From: Archangium lipolyticum
Lineage (GTDB): Bacteria; Myxococcota; Myxococcia; Myxococcales; Myxococcaceae
Direction of reading: 5' to 3'
DNA: 64,000 bases
Assembly (NCBI RefSeq): GCF_024623785.1
Contig: NZ_JANKBZ010000008.1
Span: 186,001 to 250,000, forward strand
The position numbers were made by a program, and so were the translations under genes. The notes beneath the pieces are model-generated. The model worked only from the letters and a program-made list of their open reading frames with translations, searched no databases and had not been told where the DNA came from. This document shows positions 24,570 to 33,147 of this stretch, in pieces (the stretch's first letter is position 1; each line of letters begins with the position of its first letter).

Positions 24570-25844
24570 TCAGCGGGAGGGCGCCGGGAGTTGGAGCGGC
24601 CGCAAACGCCCGTAGGTGAGCTGGCGCCACATCCACTCCACCGGTCCCTGCGAGTGGCGGCGGAGCCACAGGACACTGAAGCCCCACTGCGCGGCCAGGA
24701 GCACGGGCGTGAGCGGGAGCAGCCACACCGAGCCCACCCGGCCCATGAGGTTCAACCCGTAGCCGTAGAAGAGCAGGAGCCCCATCACCGTCTGGCAGAG
24801 ATAGTTCGTCAGGGCCATCCGGCCGAGCGGAACGAAGACGGAGAGGAGGCGCCGGCCCCGGGCCGTGCCCCACAGCAGCGCGAAGCCCGCGCCGTAGGCC
24901 AGGGTGAGCGGGGCCACGCCCACCGCGTACGCGAGCGTCTGCACGAGCCCCAGGGGCGTGAGCGCGAAGGACTTCCCTGTCTCCGCCTCGAGCCAGGCGA
25001 ACGCGCCGCACCCCAGCAGACCGAGCACCAGGCCTCCTCCGAGCACCCGGACCAGGAGCTGGCGGTGGACGAGCGGATCCGGCAACAGGCGCCGGCCCAC
25101 CCAGAGGCCGAGCAGGAACATCGCGAGGACCTTCTCCGGCCGTCCCGTCTGCAGGTAGCGCCCCGGACGCTGGACGGCGTTGGCGAGGTTGCCCAGGAAG
25201 ACCTGCCACGGCTGGTCGGAGGAGCGCAGGGTGAAGAGCGTGGCCTCCGGACCACCCGCGGCCTCCCGGATGGTGCGGGAGAGCGCATCGAACGGGGGTG
25301 TCGGGTCCAACGCCCCACCCGTCCCCATCATGGCGAGTTGGAAGAGGAGGGGCATCCCGAGGAGCGCCAGTGCCCACCCCAGGAGCGCGCGGTCCGCCGC
25401 CCGCCGGAACAGGAGGAAGACGAAGCCCATCAGCGCATAGAGGGTGAGGATGTCGCCATGCCACATCACGAGGATGTGGAAGAGGCCGATGCCGAGCAGC
25501 GCGGTCATCCTCCGGAGGAACAACCGCCGGAAGTCGCCGCCACGCCGCTCCGTGCGCTCCTGGAGCAGGGCGAACCCCACCCCGAACAGGAGCGAGAAGA
25601 GGGAGTAGAACTTCCCCTCCACGAACAGGCCCATGAGGAACACCACGGCCCGGTCGAGCTGCGCCGTGGGGAGCGCCGCCAGCTGCGCGGGGCTCATCAC
25701 GTAGTGACCGGCGAAGCTGACCAGGTTGGCGAAGAGGATGCCGAGCAGCGCGAAGCCGCGGAGTGCGTCGAGCAGGTCGATGCGCTCCTCGGGCTGGGCC
25801 GGCCGGAGCGCACCCCCGGTGGACGCAAGGGAGGGGCGGGACAT
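24570..25844 (-). CDS. DUF418 family multi-pass membrane protein
   Basis: A 424-residue membrane protein. It opens with ERIDLLDALRGFALLGILFANL, the signature start of DUF418 proteins (a YeiB-like relative of acyltransferase 3), followed by roughly ten hydrophobic helices. The C-terminal third has the DUF418 block MALTNYLCQTVMGLLLFYGYGLNLMGRVG and QWGFSVLWLRRHSQGPVEWMWRQLTYG. Biochemical function is not established for this family; a transport or membrane-lipid acyl transfer role is suggested by relation to acyltransferase 3. Monocistronic, minus strand. Confidence 0.88.
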   Translation of the reverse strand: MSRPSLASTGGALRPAQPEERIDLLDALRGFALLGILFANLVSFAGHYVMSPAQLAALPTAQLDRAVVFLMGLFVEGKFYSLFSLLFGVGFALLQERTERRGGDFRRLFLRRMTALLGIGLFHILVMWHGDILTLYALMGFVFLLFRRAADRALLGWALALLGMPLLFQLAMMGTGGALDPTPPFDALSRTIREAAGGPEATLFTLRSSDQPWQVFLGNLANAVQRPGRYLQTGRPEKVLAMFLLGLWVGRRLLPDPLVHRQLLVRVLGGGLVLGLLGCGAFAWLEAETGKSFALTPLGLVQTLAYAVGVAPLTLAYGAGFALLWGTARGRRLLSVFVPLGRMALTNYLCQTVMGLLLFYGYGLNLMGRVGSVWLLPLTPVLLAAQWGFSVLWLRRHSQGPVEWMWRQLTYGRLRPLQLPAPSR

Positions 25845-25904
25845 GCCCCCATTTCACCCGGCCGCCAACAGAATGCAACTCCGTTGCATGAGCATCGGTA
25901 TTGC

Positions 25905-26861
25905 TCAGGGCAGGAGCAGCGGCAGCAGGTGGGTGCGGACCAGGTCCAGCCCCGGCCGCCAGTGGGGCGGCATCCGGTCGGTGGGCGGCGGGCCGGGGTC
26001 GAAGCCCGGGTCCCCCGTCGTCACCACGACCGCACGCACCGACGGCACCACCACCACGTGCTGCCCGGCCCACCCGCCAGCGAAGAAGTAGCCCCGGTCG
26101 ACCCACGTGAGGTAGCCGTGGGCGGTGCCCTCGGGTGGGCCGCCGGCCGAGTGCGCCCGGACCATCTCCCGCACGTACGCCTCCGGCACGAGGCTCCGCC
26201 CGCGCCACGTGCCCGAATCGAGCCAGAGCTCGCCGAGCCGCCTGAGCGCCTCCGGCCGCAGGCGCAGGTGGCCGAACCCGTAGTCCCGCCCATCCGGGTC
26301 GCGCGGCCAGACCCACTCGTCGATACCGAGCGGTGAAAAGAGCCGCTCCCCGGCGTACGCAGACAGTGGACGGCCCACCACGGCGCTCAACGCGGCCCCG
26401 AGGACATGGACACCACCGCTGTCGTAGCGGAAGGTCGTTCCCGGAGGGTGGACCTGCGGCGCGGCCAGGACCTGGTCCACCCACCCTCGCGGAAGGGCCA
26501 TGACGGCGTCGATGTCCCACGGCCCGTCGGTAGCGCAGCCCCGAGTCTGCGTGAGCAGGTGGCGCCAGGTATGCACGGCCGCGGGATGCGCGGACGGCAG
26601 ACCGAGCGGACCTCCGACAGGCGCATCGAGATCCTCGATCAGCCCGTCACCGACGGCGGCCCCCAGCAAGGTGGCCAGCACGGTCTTGGTCACGGAGAAC
26701 GTGTCCGCGACACCTTGTCCGCGCAGGCGCTCCTCGACGAGGACGTGCCCGTCGATGCTCACGGACAGGCTGCACATGTGAGAGAACTCCGGCCGGGACG
26801 AGAACGCGGCGAGGATCCGCTGGCAGCGCTCCCGGAGGCTGGCTGCTTCGGTGGCGAGCAT
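25905..26861 (-). CDS. Serine hydrolase, beta-lactamase/class C (esterase-like) family
   Basis: About 318 residues with the beta-lactamase class C/penicillin-binding-protein fold. The catalytic SxxK is SVTK in [19 protein letters not shown]; the second motif is YDSGG rather than YAN; a [10 protein letters not shown] segment stands where the HxG or KTG motif is usually found. This combination suits class C-like esterases or peptidases rather than true beta-lactamases. No signal peptide is evident, so it may be cytosolic. ATG 26861 is favoured over an earlier GTG at 26888 because of the GGTGAG upstream. Divergent from msrA. Confidence 0.82.
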   Translation of the reverse strand: MLATEAASLRERCQRILAAFSSRPEFSHMCSLSVSIDGHVLVEERLRGQGVADTFSVTKTVLATLLGAAVGDGLIEDLDAPVGGPLGLPSAHPAAVHTWRHLLTQTRGCATDGPWDIDAVMALPRGWVDQVLAAPQVHPPGTTFRYDSGGVHVLGAALSAVVGRPLSAYAGERLFSPLGIDEWVWPRDPDGRDYGFGHLRLRPEALRRLGELWLDSGTWRGRSLVPEAYVREMVRAHSAGGPPEGTAHGYLTWVDRGYFFAGGWAGQHVVVVPSVRAVVVTTGDPGFDPGPPPTDRMPPHWRPGLDLVRTHLLPLLLP

Positions 26862-26985
26862 CCAGAGATGCTCACCGGGCCGACGCACCCGTGCAAGCAG
26901 GCGTGACGATTTCCTGAAACCTCATCGGGTGTCCCGCGTACCAGGAGAGAGCGCCCACCCCGGGCGCGTCTGGAGGTCTGAGCCC

Positions 26986-27630
26986 ATGTCGTCCACATCC
27001 GCTGTCCCTCCCCTCGCCCACCGTCCCCCGCTGACGATGGCGCGCCGGCTGTTGCCCGCGGCGCTGGCCCTGCTCACGGTCCTGAGTGCATCCGCCGAGG
27101 CACGCGACACCCCGGGCAAGAACATCGCGGAAGCCACCACGGAGACGGCGTACCTGGCCGGCGGGTGCTTCTGGGGAATGGAGGACCTGCTGCGCAAGAT
27201 TCCGGGCGTCCTCGAGACGGAGGTTGGCTACACGGGTGGCGCGAAGCCGTTCTCCCGTCCGACCTACGATGACGTGCGCACGGGACGAACGGGGCACGCG
27301 GAGTCCGTACGCGTCGTCTTCAACCCGAAGCTGCTGACGTACGAGGCGCTGCTGGAGAAGTGGTTCTTCCGCATGCACGACCCGACGACGCTCAACCGCC
27401 AGGGCAACGACGTGGGCACGCAGTACCGCTCGGCCATCTTCTATCTGACGGAGGAGCAGCGCCGGGTGGCCGAGGCGGTGAAGGCCCGGGTCAACGCGTC
27501 GGGCAAATGGAAGCGACCCGTCGTCACGGAGATCACCGCCGCGGGCGAGTTCACTCCCGCCGAGCAATACCACCAGGACTACCTGGTGAAGAACCCGGGC
27601 GGCTACACCTGCCACTACATGAGGGAGTAG
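26986..27630 (+). CDS. msrA: Peptide methionine sulfoxide reductase A, exported form
   Basis: A 214-residue MsrA reducing S-methionine sulfoxide in proteins. The active-site [17 protein letters not shown] places the nucleophile at C61; VGYTGG and [17 protein letters not shown] are complete, and the [12 protein letters not shown] end is present. Residues 19-40 ([21 protein letters not shown]) look like a signal peptide, so this copy probably works in the periplasm or outer membrane, as in other Gram-negative MsrA with leaders. ATG 26986 follows GGAGG. A REP-like repeat comes 13 bp after the stop, and a 36-bp relic of its 3' end lies at 30947-30982. Confidence 0.93.
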   Translation: MSSTSAVPPLAHRPPLTMARRLLPAALALLTVLSASAEARDTPGKNIAEATTETAYLAGGCFWGMEDLLRKIPGVLETEVGYTGGAKPFSRPTYDDVRTGRTGHAESVRVVFNPKLLTYEALLEKWFFRMHDPTTLNRQGNDVGTQYRSAIFYLTEEQRRVAEAVKARVNASGKWKRPVVTEITAAGEFTPAEQYHQDYLVKNPGGYTCHYMRE

Positions 27631-27643
27631 CAAACCCAAACAC

Positions 27644-27676
27644 CCCTCTCCCTCCGGGAGAGGGACGGGGTGAGGG
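27644..27676 (+). repeat. REP-like palindromic repeat, copy 2
   Basis: CCCTCTCCC and GGGAGAGGG (9-bp stem, TCC loop) followed by ACGGGGTGAGGG, starting 13 bp behind the msrA stop. Arms and tail are identical to copy 1 at 5023-5055, with only the loop changed. Confidence 0.75.
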
Positions 27677-27848
27677 TACCGAGCGCCCCGGGTTGCGCCT
27701 CCTCTCCGAGCGAGCCCGGCTCGCGCGGGGCCGCTGGCGGGTGGATTCCTGGCAACGTGAGGATTCGGACTTGCACCACGGCGTGTGCTCGCCAACGCTC
27801 GCGAGCATGTCCGTGACCCCCGCCGCGCCGCCTCCCGAGGAGTCAGCC

Positions 27849-29048
27849 ATGCCGCCCGAGCCCCCTGCCGGGCGGCGGAGCCTTGCCACCGATGTCTCGC
27901 TCTCCGCCGTCATCACCGGGTTCGTGACGGTGCTCGTCGGCTACACGAGCTCGGCCGTCATCATCTTCGAAGCCGCGCGGGCCACGGGAGCGGACGCGGC
28001 GATGGTGGCGTCATGGATGTGGGCGCTGGGGCTGGGCATGGGGCTCACGACCATCGGTCTGTCGATGCGGTACCGCATGCCCGTGGTCACGGCCTGGTCG
28101 ACACCGGGCGCGGCGTTGCTCGTCACGAGCGCGCCGGGGATTCCCATGTCCGCGCTCTCCGGGGCCTTCGTCGCGACCGGAATCCTCATCCTCGTCGCGG
28201 GCGCGACGGGCTGGTTCGAGCGCGTGATGTCGCGCATTCCCCTGTCACTCGCCTCGGGGATGCTCGCGGGCGTCCTGCTGCGCTTCGGGCTCGACGCGTT
28301 CGGCGCGGTGCGCACCGCGCCCGTGCTCGTCACGACGATGTTCGGCGTCTGGCTCCTGGGGCGCCGGCTCTGGCCACGCTACGCCGTGCCAGGTGCGCTC
28401 GCGGCGGGGATCGCCCTCGCGGCGGGGGCTGGGACGCTCCGACTCACGGACGTTCCGCTGGCGCTGGCGACCCCGGTCTTCGTGACCCCCACCGTCTCCT
28501 GGCCGGCGCTCGTCAGCGTCACGGCGCCCCTGTTCATCGTGACGATGGCGTCGCAGAACATCCCGGGCGTCGCGACGATGCGCGCACACGGCAATATGAC
28601 CCCTGTCTCTCCCGTGATTGCGTGGACGGGCGCCGCGACGACACTGCTGGCGCCCTTTGGCGGGTACACGCTGAACCTCGCGGCGATCACCGCCGCCATC
28701 TGCATGGGCCGCGATGCGCACGAGGATCCACGCCGGCGCTATGTGGCGGCGGTGGCGGCCGGGGCGTTCTACGTGCTGCTCGGACTCTTCGGCGCGACGA
28801 TCGGCGCGCTGCTCGCGGCCTTCCCGCGCGAGCTCGTCATGGCGATCGCGGGGCTCGCGCTGGTGGGGACGATTGGAAACGGGCTCGCGGCCGCCGCCAG
28901 GGACGAGACGGAACGCGAGGCGGCGATCGTGACCTTCCTCGTCACGGCGTCGGGCCTCACCCTGTGGGGCGTGGGGGCCGCGTTCTGGGGCCTCGTCGCC
29001 GGCCTGGTCGTGCGGGCGGCGTTCTCATGGAAGCGCCCGGCGCGCTGA
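27849..29048 (+). CDS. benE: BenE family benzoate/H+ symporter-like membrane protein
   Basis: About 399 residues and some twelve hydrophobic helices. DVSLSAVITGFVTVLVGYTSSAVIIFEAA is the BenE family start; TAWSTPGAALL and SQNIPGVATM with GGYTLNLAAITAAICMG are conserved membrane motifs. BenE proteins import aromatic acids such as benzoate with protons, though many are uncharacterised. ATG 27849 is preceded by GAGGAG at ideal distance, so it is preferred over ATG 27807. No aromatic-degradation genes lie nearby, which leaves the substrate open. A degenerate REP-like half follows the stop. Confidence 0.88.
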   Translation: MPPEPPAGRRSLATDVSLSAVITGFVTVLVGYTSSAVIIFEAARATGADAAMVASWMWALGLGMGLTTIGLSMRYRMPVVTAWSTPGAALLVTSAPGIPMSALSGAFVATGILILVAGATGWFERVMSRIPLSLASGMLAGVLLRFGLDAFGAVRTAPVLVTTMFGVWLLGRRLWPRYAVPGALAAGIALAAGAGTLRLTDVPLALATPVFVTPTVSWPALVSVTAPLFIVTMASQNIPGVATMRAHGNMTPVSPVIAWTGAATTLLAPFGGYTLNLAAITAAICMGRDAHEDPRRRYVAAVAAGAFYVLLGLFGATIGALLAAFPRELVMAIAGLALVGTIGNGLAAAARDETEREAAIVTFLVTASGLTLWGVGAAFWGLVAGLVVRAAFSWKRPAR

Positions 29049-29069
29049 GACGCACTGGAAGGAGGACAA

Positions 29070-29085
29070 GGGATGGGGTGAGGGT
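29070..29085 (+). repeat. Degenerate half of a REP-like repeat
   Basis: GGGATGGGGTGAGGGT differs by one base from the 3' tail of the REP-like copies at 5023 and 27644 and lies 21 bp after the benE stop. The inverted stem is lost, so it reads as an eroded third copy. Confidence 0.45.
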
Positions 29086-29131
29086 GCCCGTCCCTGTCGT
29101 CCTACCCGGTCCCCAAGCCGGCCCTTCCGGT

Positions 29132-29156
29132 GCCTGGGAGGGCTCCGGCCCCAGGC
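29132..29156. terminator. Possible terminator stem between converging benE and lipoprotein genes
   Basis: GCCTGGG and CCCAGGC form a 7-bp GC stem with an 11-base loop in the gap between the two converging genes. No T-tract. Weak call based on position. Confidence 0.35.
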
Positions 29157-29195
29157 GCGACCGCATGAAGCCGGAGCGTCGCGGAAGAACGCCGC

Positions 29196-29921
29196 TCAGT
29201 AGGTCCAGATCTTGTAATTGTTGCCCGGGCCGATGCCGTAGTAGCCGTCCGCGCTGACGATGCGGACCGTGCGGTCCGTCGCGGTGACGGCCAGGCTGTC
29301 GATGCCGCCCGTGGTCGTCTGGGTAGACTCCTGGAGCACCGTCACCGTGCCGTCGACGCTGTTCCAGCGGACGAGCTGGATGTTGTAGTTACGGCCCGGG
29401 GGCGACTTGATGTTGACGCCGGTGTCGCCCGTCGGCACGCGCCAGTAATCCTCGTCCGTGCTGTCCGTCAGGAAGTCCGACGCCGCATTGGCCTGCGTGT
29501 TCGCGGTGATGGTCAGCGGGTACTGGGGGTTGCTGATGCCGTCCGGCGCCCAGCCCGCCAGCACGAGGTCCACGGCCTTCACGTAGCCGAAGTCGTAGTT
29601 GCCCTTGACGTCCAACACCGCGAAGAAGCCGTTCGTCGGGCACGCCCGCCAGTTCTCGAAGTTGGTCGTCTCCAACTCCACGGTGTGGCCCACCGGCAAA
29701 TCCAGCACCACGGCGCTCGTCGCGTTGGGACTCGCATACATCTTCGTGGCACGGCTCGTCGCCACCACGCGGGTCGGCAGGTTCACCTGGCAGTTGGTCG
29801 CGGAGATGGCGCTCTCCTGCTGCGCGACGCTGTCCGCTGCGGCCGCGCTGTCATCGACAACCGCGCTGCCACAGGCAATGAGCTGGGTAGACACCGCCAA
29901 TACGGAAAGGAGCTTCTTCAT
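29196..29921 (-). CDS. Lipoprotein with SH3-like and PPC-like beta domains
   Basis: A 241-residue exported protein. KKLLSVLAVSTQLIACGS is a lipoprotein leader with lipobox LIAC, cysteine about position 17. The mature chain begins with a short acidic linker, then an SH3-like region (TKMYASPNATSAVVLDLPVGHTVEL), and a C-terminal beta domain containing SDFLTDSTDEDYWRVPTGDTGVNIKS, reminiscent of bacterial pre-peptidase C-terminal beta folds. It is likely outer-membrane attached. ATG 29921 is the start; the 53 codons upstream have no signal for translation. Divergent from the next lipoprotein gene across an unusually long 489-bp gap. Confidence 0.75.
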   Translation of the reverse strand: MKKLLSVLAVSTQLIACGSAVVDDSAAAADSVAQQESAISATNCQVNLPTRVVATSRATKMYASPNATSAVVLDLPVGHTVELETTNFENWRACPTNGFFAVLDVKGNYDFGYVKAVDLVLAGWAPDGISNPQYPLTITANTQANAASDFLTDSTDEDYWRVPTGDTGVNIKSPPGRNYNIQLVRWNSVDGTVTVLQESTQTTTGGIDSLAVTATDRTVRIVSADGYYGIGPGNNYKIWTY

Positions 29922-30410
29922 GGGATGAGAGGATCCTGGCATGCCGCGCGGAAGGAGCCGCGCGGACGGGGGGGGCGCACCGCTAAACGAACCGGGCCGC
30001 AATCCTCCGGGGCGTTCCGTCCCTCGGGATATCGGTTGCGATGCAAAGCAGTGATTACACGTTTTCCTGGCTGACGTCACCTTTTGAGGTGCGGAGCCCT
30101 CGCCCGTTCAACTGGCAGTCAATCCTGCCTGCTACATTCAGTGCGGATGATCGTCTTCAGCGAGGCGATGGGAAGACCGTGACGAACACCCGCGCATCGA
30201 CAAGAGCTTGCACACCAACTCCAAGGCAGCTCACGGGTTTCCGGTGTTCACGACAAGGAACAATGGGCGTACACTCGCGTGCACGCATTGTTGGGGGATT
30301 GAGATCCATTGCCATCGCCCGCAGTGTGAATACGGCCACTTGAAAGGCCGTTCGGTGCGGTCCTTCGCTTGTATGGGTCCTCGCCGCATTCCCACCCTGG
30401 AGCGTTGCCC
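29922..30410. other. Long intergenic region, no gene recognised
   Basis: A 489-bp gap between divergent lipoprotein genes, visibly less GC-rich than its surroundings with runs such as TTTTCC and TTTTGAGG. I find no convincing reading frame, tRNA or strong inverted repeat. It must hold two divergent promoters and may contain decayed foreign DNA. Confidence 0.5.
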
Positions 30411-30884
30411 TTGAAATCATTCGTTGCGAAGCGCGGTCTGTTCACCTGTCTCGTGGCCTCCTCCGTCGTTCTCGGAGGCGCCGCGTGCGGCCTCGAGGCC
30501 GAGCTCGACGAAACGGGCTCGGAGGTCGGTGAGGTGGAGAACCCGCTCACGGTCACCAAGGCCGCTGCGGGCGAGGCCGAGTGCACGGCCACGGTCTCCA
30601 TCAACCGCGTCGATACCTCGCTCGTCAGCTCGTGCCAGGTGAGCTGCAAGCGCGATGGCGCGCTCAACCTGCGCCTCCACATCCAGAAGAAGTCCGAGAC
30701 GGGCACCTGGTCGTCGGTGGCTTTCGGGTCGCTCGGCACCGACGCCCGCACGGGCGGCACCGTGAATGCGACCGCGCCCAACCAGCCCACGGGCATCTAC
30801 CGCGCCCAGTGCTGGGTCGACCACAGTGAGCAGACCGTCCACCAGTCCAGCTACGTCTACGCTGGCGGCAATCTGGTCTTCTAG
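30411..30884 (+). CDS. Small secreted lipoprotein-like protein
   Basis: A 157-residue exported protein starting at TTG 30411 (GGAG nine bases upstream). KSFVAKRGLFTCLVASSVVLGGAACGLEAELDE is a leader with a weak lipobox ending GAAC, so the protein may be lipid-anchored or simply secreted. The mature part is about 120 residues of beta-type sequence with four cysteines (ECTATVSINR, SSCQVSCKRDG, YRAQCWVDHS) that could form disulfides. The end SSYVYAGGNLVF is typical of short myxobacterial surface proteins. The function is unknown. Confidence 0.65.
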   Translation: MKSFVAKRGLFTCLVASSVVLGGAACGLEAELDETGSEVGEVENPLTVTKAAAGEAECTATVSINRVDTSLVSSCQVSCKRDGALNLRLHIQKKSETGTWSSVAFGSLGTDARTGGTVNATAPNQPTGIYRAQCWVDHSEQTVHQSSYVYAGGNLVF

Positions 30885-30946
30885 TCCAGTCTGTCTCCAG
30901 CCAAGAGCCCCTGCCTCTCAGCGCGCGCTGGACGTAGGGAGCGGGG

Positions 30947-30982
30947 TTCACTCCCGCCGAGCAGAACCACCAGGACTACCTG
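30947..30982 (+). pseudogene. 36-bp relic of the msrA 3' end
   Basis: The stretch beginning TTCACTCCCGCCGAGCAG matches msrA 27550-27585 at 34 of 36 bases and encodes the same FTPAEQxHQDYL residues. It sits in the gap between a lipoprotein gene and the LigT-like gene and has no surrounding msrA sequence, so it is a captured or rearrangement-left fragment, not a gene. Confidence 0.65.
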
Positions 30983-30985
30983 AGG

Positions 30986-31483
30986 TCAGATGAATGGCAC
31001 CTCGGCCTCCAAGGCCCAGGGTCCACCCAGGTAGCGCCACAGCAAGAGGCCCTCGCCTCGCGCCGTGAAGGGCGAGAAACCCGCTTCCAGCGAGGCCTTC
31101 AGCGCGCGGGCCTCTTCGGCGGGAACCTTGTTCTGAACCGTCACGTGAGGGCGGAATCCCTGCCGATCCTGGGGCGTCAGCCAATGCGCCCACCGCCGGG
31201 CCAGCTCCGCGCGCAAGGAGCTCAATGGCGGAGAGACGATCTCGAACGCCACCCCGCGCCCCAGCGAGCGCGGACCCGTCACCTGTAGATCCACCGCGGC
31301 GGTGGGCGCCACCGCGCGCAGGTCCGCCTCCACCCTGTCCCGCTCCTCTCCGGGCAGATGGTGGAACAACGTCAGGTGCGCGGAGAGGTGGTTGAGCTTC
31401 GCCGGGAAGTGTTCCCGACGCAGGCGGTCGAAGCGGGAGAAGGTGTCCACATCGAGCTTCAAGGTCACGATGAGGGGTTCCAT
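30986..31483 (-). CDS. 2'-5' RNA ligase/2H phosphoesterase family protein (LigT-like)
   Basis: A 165-residue protein with the two tetrapeptide motifs of the 2H phosphoesterase fold: HLTLFHH (about residue 36) and HVTVQNK (about residue 113), each H-x-T-x. The length is typical of bacterial LigT/ThpR-like enzymes, which act on 2'-5' RNA linkages or cyclic phosphodiesters such as 2',3'-cyclic nucleotides. Which reaction applies here is not readable. A solitary minus-strand gene between two exported-protein genes, just after the msrA relic. Confidence 0.82.
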   Translation of the reverse strand: MEPLIVTLKLDVDTFSRFDRLRREHFPAKLNHLSAHLTLFHHLPGEERDRVEADLRAVAPTAAVDLQVTGPRSLGRGVAFEIVSPPLSSLRAELARRWAHWLTPQDRQGFRPHVTVQNKVPAEEARALKASLEAGFSPFTARGEGLLLWRYLGGPWALEAEVPFI

Positions 31484-31521
31484 CCTCCTCCCCTTCCTTC
31501 AGCCCCGAGGCGCCTGGCGGC

Positions 31522-31785
31522 TCAGAACTCGGTGGTGCACTGCCACTGATTGAAGGGAATTTCCTGGCAGTAGCACCAGCCTTGCGCGCCATTGCTGAAC
31601 ACACAGGGCACTTCGGAGGTCGGGTTGCAGCCACGGTTCTGGATCTGCTCACAGGACGTGGCGAGCTCCGCCTTGTCCTGCTGCGCGGGCGCTTCGTTCC
31701 CGGTGCTGTCGGGCTCAACTCCCCCACCACACCCCACTCCCACTGCGGCGACGAGGAACGCGGACACGAGGACGGCTCTGAACAT
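31522..31785 (-). CDS. Small cysteine-rich lipoprotein
   Basis: An 87-residue exported protein from ATG 31785, with GAAAGGGG eight bases upstream. FRAVLVSAFLVAAVGVGCGGGVEPDST is a lipoprotein leader (lipobox GVGC). The mature chain has a flexible acidic linker and then a compact cysteine-rich end (TSCEQIQNRGCNP, VPCVFSNGAQGWCYCQEI, WQCTTEF) with six cysteines, consistent with three disulfides. Similar short Cys-rich lipoproteins are common in myxobacteria; no enzymatic function can be assigned. Confidence 0.7.
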   Translation of the reverse strand: MFRAVLVSAFLVAAVGVGCGGGVEPDSTGNEAPAQQDKAELATSCEQIQNRGCNPTSEVPCVFSNGAQGWCYCQEIPFNQWQCTTEF

Positions 31786-31996
31786 GCGTGAGGCCCCTTT
31801 CACGAAAGGAAACGGGATGGGACACAACTCGAGACGCGTTCGTCAAGCAAATCCACGTACAGACGATCTTGATGCTGTCATGGTCCAGCACGAGCGTCGC
31901 CGACACACCGTCCCCATCGATCTTCGATGTTGAACGTGCTCTGATGTGCCCGGGCAGTCACCTGTTGTCTCGACAATCACTTGCACAGGAGAAGTC

Positions 31997-32305
31997 ATGA
32001 ACGCGTTGATCAAGCCCCTGGTAAATCTGGCTGTTCTCTCCGTCCTCACCTTCGCGCCTTCCGCGCTGGCGGTCCTGCCTTGCGACCAGACGTGTGGAGA
32101 GAGCGTGCCGTGCGACAGCGAGTGTTATGTGGCGTGGCTGGGGCGCACGACCTGCGGTAAGGCCGGCCTGGAGTGCACGAGCGAACCCCTGGAAGCCTCG
32201 CAGGTCTCCAGGACCGAGCAGCGGTCCTCGTCCGAGGAGTCCTCGCTGACGTGCCATGCGCCGAAGCAGGCACCCGAGTCCTCTGCTCAGCCCGCCAGGA
32301 GCTGA
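31997..32305 (+). CDS. Small secreted cysteine-rich protein
   Basis: A 102-residue protein with AGGAG before ATG 31997 and a Sec signal peptide (NALIKPLVNLAVLSVLTFAPSALA, cleaved after ALA). The mature part begins with a cysteine knot-like pattern: CDQTCGESVPCDSECYVAWLG then TTCGKAGLEC, eight cysteines within about 35 residues, followed by a polar tail. The spacing C-x3-C-x5-C-x3-C resembles small disulfide-rich exoproteins, but no named family is recognised. Translated alone, divergent from the neighbouring lipoprotein. Confidence 0.7.
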   Translation: MNALIKPLVNLAVLSVLTFAPSALAVLPCDQTCGESVPCDSECYVAWLGRTTCGKAGLECTSEPLEASQVSRTEQRSSSEESSLTCHAPKQAPESSAQPARS

Positions 32306-32409
32306 CGCCCGGTGCACGGCCAGTGCAGGCCCGCGCCGGGCTGAGCGCGAGCGTGCGTTCGGACCCCACGGTAGAATCCACCGGGCTCGCCGAAAAGGAC
32401 GGCCTTGCA

Positions 32410-32895
32410 TTGACGCCGCTCTCCTCATTCACGCTTCGCGGCGAGCCCGCGACTCGGAAAGGGCCCGTGGGCGCGCTTCTCCATGAAGGACGCGAGACGG
32501 GCCTGCGCATCCACGCCGCCATGCTCGAAGCACAGTTCCAGGTCCAGCCGAACCTCTTCCTGCTGTTCTTCACCGACGACTGTCCCTTCGAGGAAGAGCT
32601 TCAAATCCTGTTGCTGGACATGCACTTCCAGCTCCTGGATGGGCTCAGGTTGGGACAACCGTACACGCCGGGGATTCTCTCCGGGCTCGACGCCCAGGGT
32701 GAGCAGCGGCTCCTTTTCGACTTCTTCTCGGGCACACGCCTGCTCCTGAGCGTTCATCCCGAGGGCGTGTTTCACGTGAGCAGGCGCCTGCCGTCCTTCG
32801 CCAGACCCATCAAGGGCCGCTTCTTCGCCAGACACTATTTGACCCTCCAGAAAGCTCCGGGCGCCACGGACAAAGAAAACCAGGATGCCCGATAA
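32410..32895 (+). CDS. Conserved hypothetical protein
   Basis: About 161 residues, cytosolic. TTG 32410 is preferred because AAAGGA lies at the right distance; the same frame is open further upstream into the preceding gene region, where GTG 32353 is an alternative. The sequence is a compact alpha/beta domain: LLHEGRETGLRIHAAMLEAQFQVQPNLFLLFFTDDCPFEEELQILLLDMHFQLLDGL and FHVSRRLPSFARPIKGRFF. No catalytic motif is visible and I do not recognise the family. It is the last normal-looking gene before the MITE-like element. Confidence 0.6.
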   Translation: MTPLSSFTLRGEPATRKGPVGALLHEGRETGLRIHAAMLEAQFQVQPNLFLLFFTDDCPFEEELQILLLDMHFQLLDGLRLGQPYTPGILSGLDAQGEQRLLFDFFSGTRLLLSVHPEGVFHVSRRLPSFARPIKGRFFARHYLTLQKAPGATDKENQDAR

Positions 32896-32944
32896 GGAGC
32901 CGCGCTTTGAACTGGGCTTGACCCGGTGACGCGGACAGTTGGCT

Positions 32945-33109
32945 CTAGTACTACTATGTCATAAACGTCAGGCATTGCTGGAAATGGCCCCTGCACACGA
33001 GGGACCGCATTCCGCAGGCCGCGCCTCGGGCGTACTTGCTCGTATCTAATGGCCGAAACCTCCTCTGGACGCCGACCAATCCCTCAACTTTATGACACAG
33101 TAGTACTAG
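32945..33109. mobile_element. MITE-like element 1, 165 bp with 21-bp terminal inverted repeats
   Basis: The left end CTAGTACTACTATGTCATAA and the right end TTTATGACACAGTAGTACTA are inverted repeats matching at 20 of 21 positions, including the final CTAG/CTAG. The 165-bp interior has no transposase or complete gene. It is non-autonomous and probably moved by a transposase encoded elsewhere; the CTAG ends may be the target duplication or part of the repeat. It abuts the SitA-like relic. Confidence 0.8.
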
Positions 33110-33147
33110 GTGGGGGAGGGCGGCGGTACGCAACTCAAGGCCCGCGA

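Noticed and set aside
25905-26861. Class C beta-lactamase for antibiotic resistance
   Set aside because: The second motif is YDS, not YAN, and no KTG or signal peptide is evident, so a generic serine hydrolase is safer.
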